Shown here one piece after another: positions 59,115 through 64,000 of a DNA stretch of 64,000 nt. The stretch comes from Prinsepia uniflora (Eukaryota > Streptophyta > Magnoliopsida > Rosales > Rosaceae), in contig CM064868.1 of assembly GCA_032719365.1 (NCBI GenBank), forward strand, positions 15,170,463-15,234,462, in the 5' to 3' direction. Within the stretch, counting starts at the first letter, position 1. Each line of letters starts with the position of its first letter. The notes below the pieces were generated by a model. It did no database searches and was not told where the DNA came from. It worked only from the letters and a program-made list of their open reading frames with translations. The translations under genes were made by a program, and so were the position numbers.

Positions 59115-62100
59115 TGTAATGACCCGTCCCGAATATCGGGATTGAATATTAATTAATCATGATTTAGAATGACTAATCGGGGATTAGTTGAGTGAAATCG
59201 GACGAAACGTGCAAAATGACCGTTTTGCCCCTAGCGTGGGCAAAATGTTGACTTTTAGTTCGGGCGGTCAAACGGACTTTGACCGATGACTGTGACGTAG
59301 TTCGGGACGTCACGAGTTCATAGACAGGTGGCACGTTCGATTTCGACGTTCGTAGAGAAAGTTATGATGTTCGGAAGTTGAGGGGTATTTTGGTAATTTG
59401 GCATATTAGGGGCCAAATGTTGACTTTTTGATCGGGAGGTCCAATGGACGAGGGCCAAGGACCGTTACGTAGGTCTCGTCGATACGAATCCAACGACAGG
59501 CGGCATGCCGAAATCGGAGATTCGACGACGAAGTTATGGTCACGGAATCGGGCTCGATTAACTGAACGAACCGGGATTAAAATAATATTTTAATGTGAAC
59601 AGTACCCGGTGACTGTGCACATCCGGATGAGTGACAAGTGTCACCCATCCCTTGTTTCCAGCTCCATGTTTCCCTCCCAACACTATCATTACTACATCAT
59701 CATTCCTACACCATCATTCCTCCATCTTTTTTCCCCATTTTTCTTCTTCTTTGTTTTCTTACCCGTGAGAGGGGGAATCAGAATTGGGAGAATTGAGCTC
59801 CCTTTCACATCCAGTTTTGAGGGGAATTTGTGAGATTGTGAGAGAGGATTAAACTGGGGAAACACTGAGGGTCGATTGAGGGCTGGAGACTGAGAATCGA
59901 AAATTTAGAAAAATTGGGGGGAAATTCAAATACTGGGAATTGAGCCGTGAGGATCGAAATTGAACTCACTTCGAGCTTCCTGGGATCATTACGATCAGAA
60001 ACGTCGAAAGAACGAAGGAAATTGGTGTTGTTTTGACTCTGAACACACTTGGTGACAGAGGATGAAATTCGAGGTTGAGTCGAGGGAATTGAGGCTTTGA
60101 TTGACGAAATTGATGTGGGGATTGTGTTCCTGAGGATCCCACGATGCTTCTGGATCCATCAATTGAAGGAAAACGCTGGAGATTGACTGAACTCCATGGT
60201 TGCACAGTGACGAAGAATCGAGTTTGAGTCGTGGCGTTTGAGCCACGAATTGATGCAATTGAGTTGGGGAAAATACTTACCTGAGTCCATTGAAGCTTAC
60301 TGGTGAATCAATTGAACGAAATCAAGAAGGTTTGATGGTTTTCGAAGGATGAACAGTGGCCGGATGTCCTTCGATTGATCATCTGTGATCGTGAGGTTTG
60401 AGGTAATTTTTCTTGTAATTAAGTCCACAGAACTCTAATTAGACTTGAATCGAAACTGACTGAATGTTCAATTGGTGGAATCAATGTCGAATTGACAGAA
60501 AATGAACCGGGTCGCCTCGCGGGTTAAATGGCCCGTTTTACAGACAAACGGGTGAGGGAGACATCACTGTAGCTGGCGCGTGGGTTTCACGCGCAGCCAC
60601 TCACGTCGACGCGTGGGGGCGCGTCCGGCCTAGTCTCAAGGTGAGGTCAACATGACTTTTGATCCTCTCAGTGTAACAAACATTTTAACGTTGGTTTCGA
60701 TGGAATCGGATATCGTTTCGATAATGTTCCGCGTATCCGAAGTTTTGTTTTACGTTTAAAATACGTATTTAAGTCCCGGAAAAATTGGGGAAAATTATAT
60801 GTTGTATTTTGAGATGTTTGTAACCCTCTATAATGATTTTGGACAGGAGTTGTGATTTCCAGATTTTACGGAAAAACGTGCAGCTCGGAAACGGACCATT
60901 TTGAACGGTGTGTGTGAGTGGACTTTGTTTTCTAACCGTGATGCATGCATATATGATTTTTATGCCTTATTATATGATTTTATATGCTTGGGCATGATTT
61001 GTGTTTCAATCCGGTAATTTTTCGGTTTTATGATTATTATATTATTATTTTAGGCGATTTTCGAGAAATTACGAAATTTGGTAAAAATGATGTTTGGACT
61101 TGGTTTGTGAGTCCGGGATTAAAATTGGTTGGAAATAATGTTTGGACTCGGATTATTGAGTCATGGAATGAAAGATGATGTGGTGACTCGGGAATGAGTC
61201 GAGGGTCAATTTCGTGGTTTTACGTGAAAATGGCAACGGAGGTTGCAACGCATGGATTTGCGTGATAATGTTATTTTGGGCATGAGAACCCAAGTGAATA
61301 GTGATTTTGACTCGGAATTGGAGTCATTTATGAAATTGTGAAATTAATGTTTTATTGGGATTTTATGATTATTTTAATCAGTCTTTCGGACACGTTTTAC
61401 GAGGAATGTGCAGATGATGTTTTGGGCTAGGCCCGGAGTTTAAATGATTTCTAAAATGATGTTTTGACTTGGTTGGTGAGTCAATGATGATTTTCGGATT
61501 ATTCTATTGATTTAAATTTGATTTTAACGGTTTATGTGTAAAAGGTATTTTGGGCTTGAGACCCAGTTGAGAATGATCTTGACTTGGTATGAAGTCAAGA
61601 TTTGATTGAAATGTTTTGGGATGTAATTCCCGGGATGGTTTTCATTGTGATTGTGATATTCCCAGACGGTCGGTGCTTGGGGGGATTACCCAGACGACCG
61701 GAGCTTGGGGGATGTGATTGTAGGATCCGGAGTTGATCCTATGGTAGTCAGCTTCTCGGATGAGACTGAGCCTGGATGTACCACTCGGAGGTGTCTGATC
61801 CTGGGGATGTGTTCGCCCAGAGGTGACTGAGCCCGAGGGGGTTGAGCCCAGAGGTGTTTATTCCCGAGAGAGTGACTGGATATTGGCCTACGCGTAGTGC
61901 AGCACTTGTGAGTAGTGCAGTTTAATTGATTGTGCACTTGTGAGTAGTGCAGATGTGATTTGTGATATTTTATGCACTTGTGAGTAGTGCGGATTGATTG
62001 GATTGATATATTTGTTGTGCACTGGTGATTAGTGCTGATTGGTATTAATTGTTATGACGTACTAGTATTGAGTACGGGTTTTTGGTCTTTATGGCCAGTG

Positions 62101-62513
62101 ATTAGGTTTTCACATGTTTTGGCCTGAGAGCCGGGATTTGATGTTTTATAACATGAACTGATTTGGTGAACATGAGTTTGATGGACCATGGGAAAATATG
62201 TTTTGATTTTATCGGTCACTCATGTTTTACGATATGCATGCAAGTTTGTGAAAATTGGAGGGTAAGATTGTATTTTGATAAATGTTTTTATAAGAGGTCA
62301 TTTTTGTCCACTCACACCTTTTCTGTTTTGTGACCCTCCAGGCCGTGGTACGACGCTCGGGACTGATCGTGAGGCAGTGACAGCAGCAGAAATCCGCGCA
62401 AACATCCCTTGTCTGGTAAGTACTGAAGGGGAGTTTCGGACCTTTAGTTGACTTGTCAGACGGGAGCAGGACCGGGCACGGTTTTTGACGTCCAGTTGGG
62501 ACGGGTCCTGTCA
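59115..62513 (+). repeat. 3' LTR (3399 bp) of the gag-only element
   Basis: Same length as the 5' LTR, offset 6077. About 30 substitutions by eye, mostly transitions. Ends ...GGGTCCTGTCA. Confidence 0.95.
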
Positions 62514-62518
62514 TTACT

Positions 62519-63673
62519 TAAAATATTATAATTAATACTTCTAATTATGTTTTTATTTTTTAAATTATTAATGGGTTATTACAATTATTTTAGTAAAAAA
62601 AAAAGGATAAACTACATAAAAGTACCCAAACTATAGGCCCGATTTCAAAAAGTACCACAACTATAAAAAGTTTCAATTACTTACCCAAACTATATAATGA
62701 TTAACAAATCAGTACCTCCGTTTGATTTTCCATCAAATATTCTGTTAAAAGTACACGTGTCAATTATTTAATCGAGTCAGCACAGATTTGGTAAAAAATA
62801 TAAGGGCATTTTTGTCATTTTACTATTTTATCTTCATCATCCCCTTCCCTTCTTCATCTTCCCCATTTGATCATCTTCAACAATCTTCATCAATCATCTT
62901 AGAAAAAAAAAAAACAATCATCATCTCCCCTTTCTTCCTAAATCTAAAACTAAAATTAAAATCCAATTCAGTTTCTCAGAAAGAATAAAAAATCATCATC
63001 TACTTTCTCTTCTTGAAACCAAAATTCAAATCCAATTCAGATTTAAACAAAAAAACAAACCTAGCTCCTCCATATCATCTCTTCTCCAATTCATTACCTG
63101 CATCCACCATATCATCTCTCTTCCCCAATTCAATTTCTCTTCCCCAATTTTTTCTCGCCCAATTCTCAACCCTAATTTGCATAAAAAAATTTCAATCCAT
63201 GCTAGGGGAACTGAACCCAGCTAAACACTCAATGTTATTAGTACACATTAGAGATGGAGTTTAAAATTGAAAAATTGAAAAGGAACCGAACCCAGCTAAA
63301 AACTCAACACAAAAACAAGATACAAAACTACGACAAAAAATAAAAAGGAAAACAAGATTCAAAATAAAAGAGAGAATAGTGAGAAGAGAACGGAATTTCA
63401 AAATGAAAGAGATAGAAAGTGGGAAGAAATGGGGAGATACTCTAGAGAGAGAGAGCTTCTTCCATAATTCCTTTTTCCTTTTTCCTTTTTCCTTATTAGC
63501 ATTGTTGTCTTCCGACACCGTTTCAATCCATATACCTGCATCCCTAATTCCTTTCTGATAGAAACAACGAGTCGCAAACACATAAATCATTCTCATTTCC
63601 AACTTCCAATTTCTAGGTTTTCAATCAGATCCGTCGCCCTTTCTCAGATCTTTGATCTGTAACTTCTGCTAAG
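62519..63673 (+). promoter_or_regulatory. Intergenic DNA and probable 5' region of the dynamin-like gene
   Basis: 62600-62830 resembles a common non-coding plant repeat (AAAAGTACCCAAACTATAGG, then AAAAGTACCACAACTAT). From about 62830 the DNA is CT- and A-rich with many TCATCTTC words. Near 63470 are TTTTTCC repeats and near 63440 a GA tract, typical of plant 5' UTRs. No clear TATA box is seen. GAACCCAGCTAAA occurs twice (about 63210 and 63286). Confidence 0.4.
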
Positions 63674-63817
63674 ATGGCGGCGATCAAGAAGTTGATGAAA
63701 CTATCAGACTCGATGCGCCAAGGCATCGCTGTACTTGCCGACGAAGATGTTGACAAAAACTCGAGCTCCTCTTGCAGAACTTCCACTTTCTTTAACGCCA
63801 TCGCTCTCGGTAATGTT
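63674..63817 (+). CDS. Exon 1 of a DRP2-like dynamin (large GTPase), partial gene
   Basis: ATG in AAGATGGCG context starts a 48-codon exon with LSDSMRQ, VLADEDVD, a Ser-rich run and FFNAIALGNV, ending in phase 0 at GTAAGT (63818). This matches the start of plant dynamin-related proteins of the DRP2 class, where ALGNV leads into the GTPase P-loop encoded by the next exon. DRP2 proteins act in clathrin-mediated endocytosis and at the cell plate. Residues 4-10 (IKKLMKL) are basic where the class is usually acidic. Exon 2 is not identifiable before the window ends, so a truncated copy is possible. Confidence 0.75.
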
Positions 63818-64000
63818 GTAAGTTAACCAATCCATTTGGATCAATTCGTTGGGTTTTGATCTCATTAATTTTTCGTTCAATTAGCGAATTTGAATAATTA
63901 ATGTTTCTTATTTGATGTGGGTTGGGAATTGGGCGAGAACAAATTGGGAAAGAGAAATTGAATTGAAAGGTGGATGCAGAGGATGATATGGAGGAGCTGG

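Larger units (their letters stand above)
53038..62513 (+). mobile_element. Gag-only LTR retrotransposon (TR-GAG-like) with 3.4-kb LTRs
   Basis: Two LTRs of identical length (3399 bp) flank a 2678-bp interior, with a perfect target duplication TTACT (53033-53037 and 62514-62518). The interior has a Met-tRNA PBS, one gag ORF, about 1.8 kb of non-coding DNA, a hairpin and a PPT. No protease, RT, RNase H or integrase is present. By eye the LTRs differ at roughly 30 positions (near 1%) with no indel noticed, so insertion was recent. Gag-only elements of this layout are known as TR-GAG. Related Tekay elements such as the one at 22744 could supply pol. Confidence 0.93.

Overview
This is plant nuclear DNA, probably from a eudicot. 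It contains no bacterial-type genes, many plant LTR retrotransposons, and at the right edge exon 1 of a plant dynamin (DRP2-like) gene with a GTAAGT splice donor. About 90% of the window is transposable element, mostly nested. The only host coding sequence I recognise is the dynamin exon (63674-63817).

Layout. (1) 1-7486: a Ty3/gypsy element of the Tat type on the minus strand, running off the left edge. It has an antisense ORF, an extra RNase H, two in-frame TAG codons and one complete LTR. (2) 7487-22559: a pile of Tekay/Del-type LTRs. It holds an LTR tail with PBS, a minus-strand LTR R1 broken by a MITE and by two solo LTRs (10497-13240, TSD ATAAT; 13654-16687, TSD TAACA), a head-to-head pair of truncated LTRs, and a 5S-rRNA-derived (Cassandra-like) LTR split by a third solo LTR (19438-22068). 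(3) 22560-41919: another Tekay-type LTR cut open by a complete minus-strand Tekay element (22744-39455, TSD CGGCA). That element's protease region was hit by an unclassified element and then by a gag-only element. The same host LTR also carries an intact Cassandra-like solo LTR (40285-40611, TSD TTAAA). (4) 41920-48983: a LARD-like non-coding LTR element (TSD GATAG) filled with tandem repeats. (5) 48984-53037: AT-rich intergenic DNA with one hAT-like MITE. (6) 53038-62513: a young gag-only (TR-GAG-like) element with two 3399-bp LTRs and TSD TTACT. (7) 62514-64000: intergenic DNA and the dynamin gene start.

The most interesting signal is shared by the Tekay-type LTRs and is not protein coding. 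Each complete copy has an inverted repeat (GTGAGTGGAC ... GTCCACTCAC, about 0.65-1.4 kb apart). Its left arm looks like a 5' splice site and its right arm lies shortly before a pyrimidine-rich CAG. There is also a base-pair-conserving hairpin just before the LTR 3' end, and an 8-bp hairpin 16-17 nt upstream of the 3' LTR, next to the polypurine tract, in all three elements where that region is visible. Several of these pairings show compensatory changes, or G.U pairs only in the sense strand, which suggests RNA structure.

All family assignments come from motifs and structure read by eye; no database search was run.
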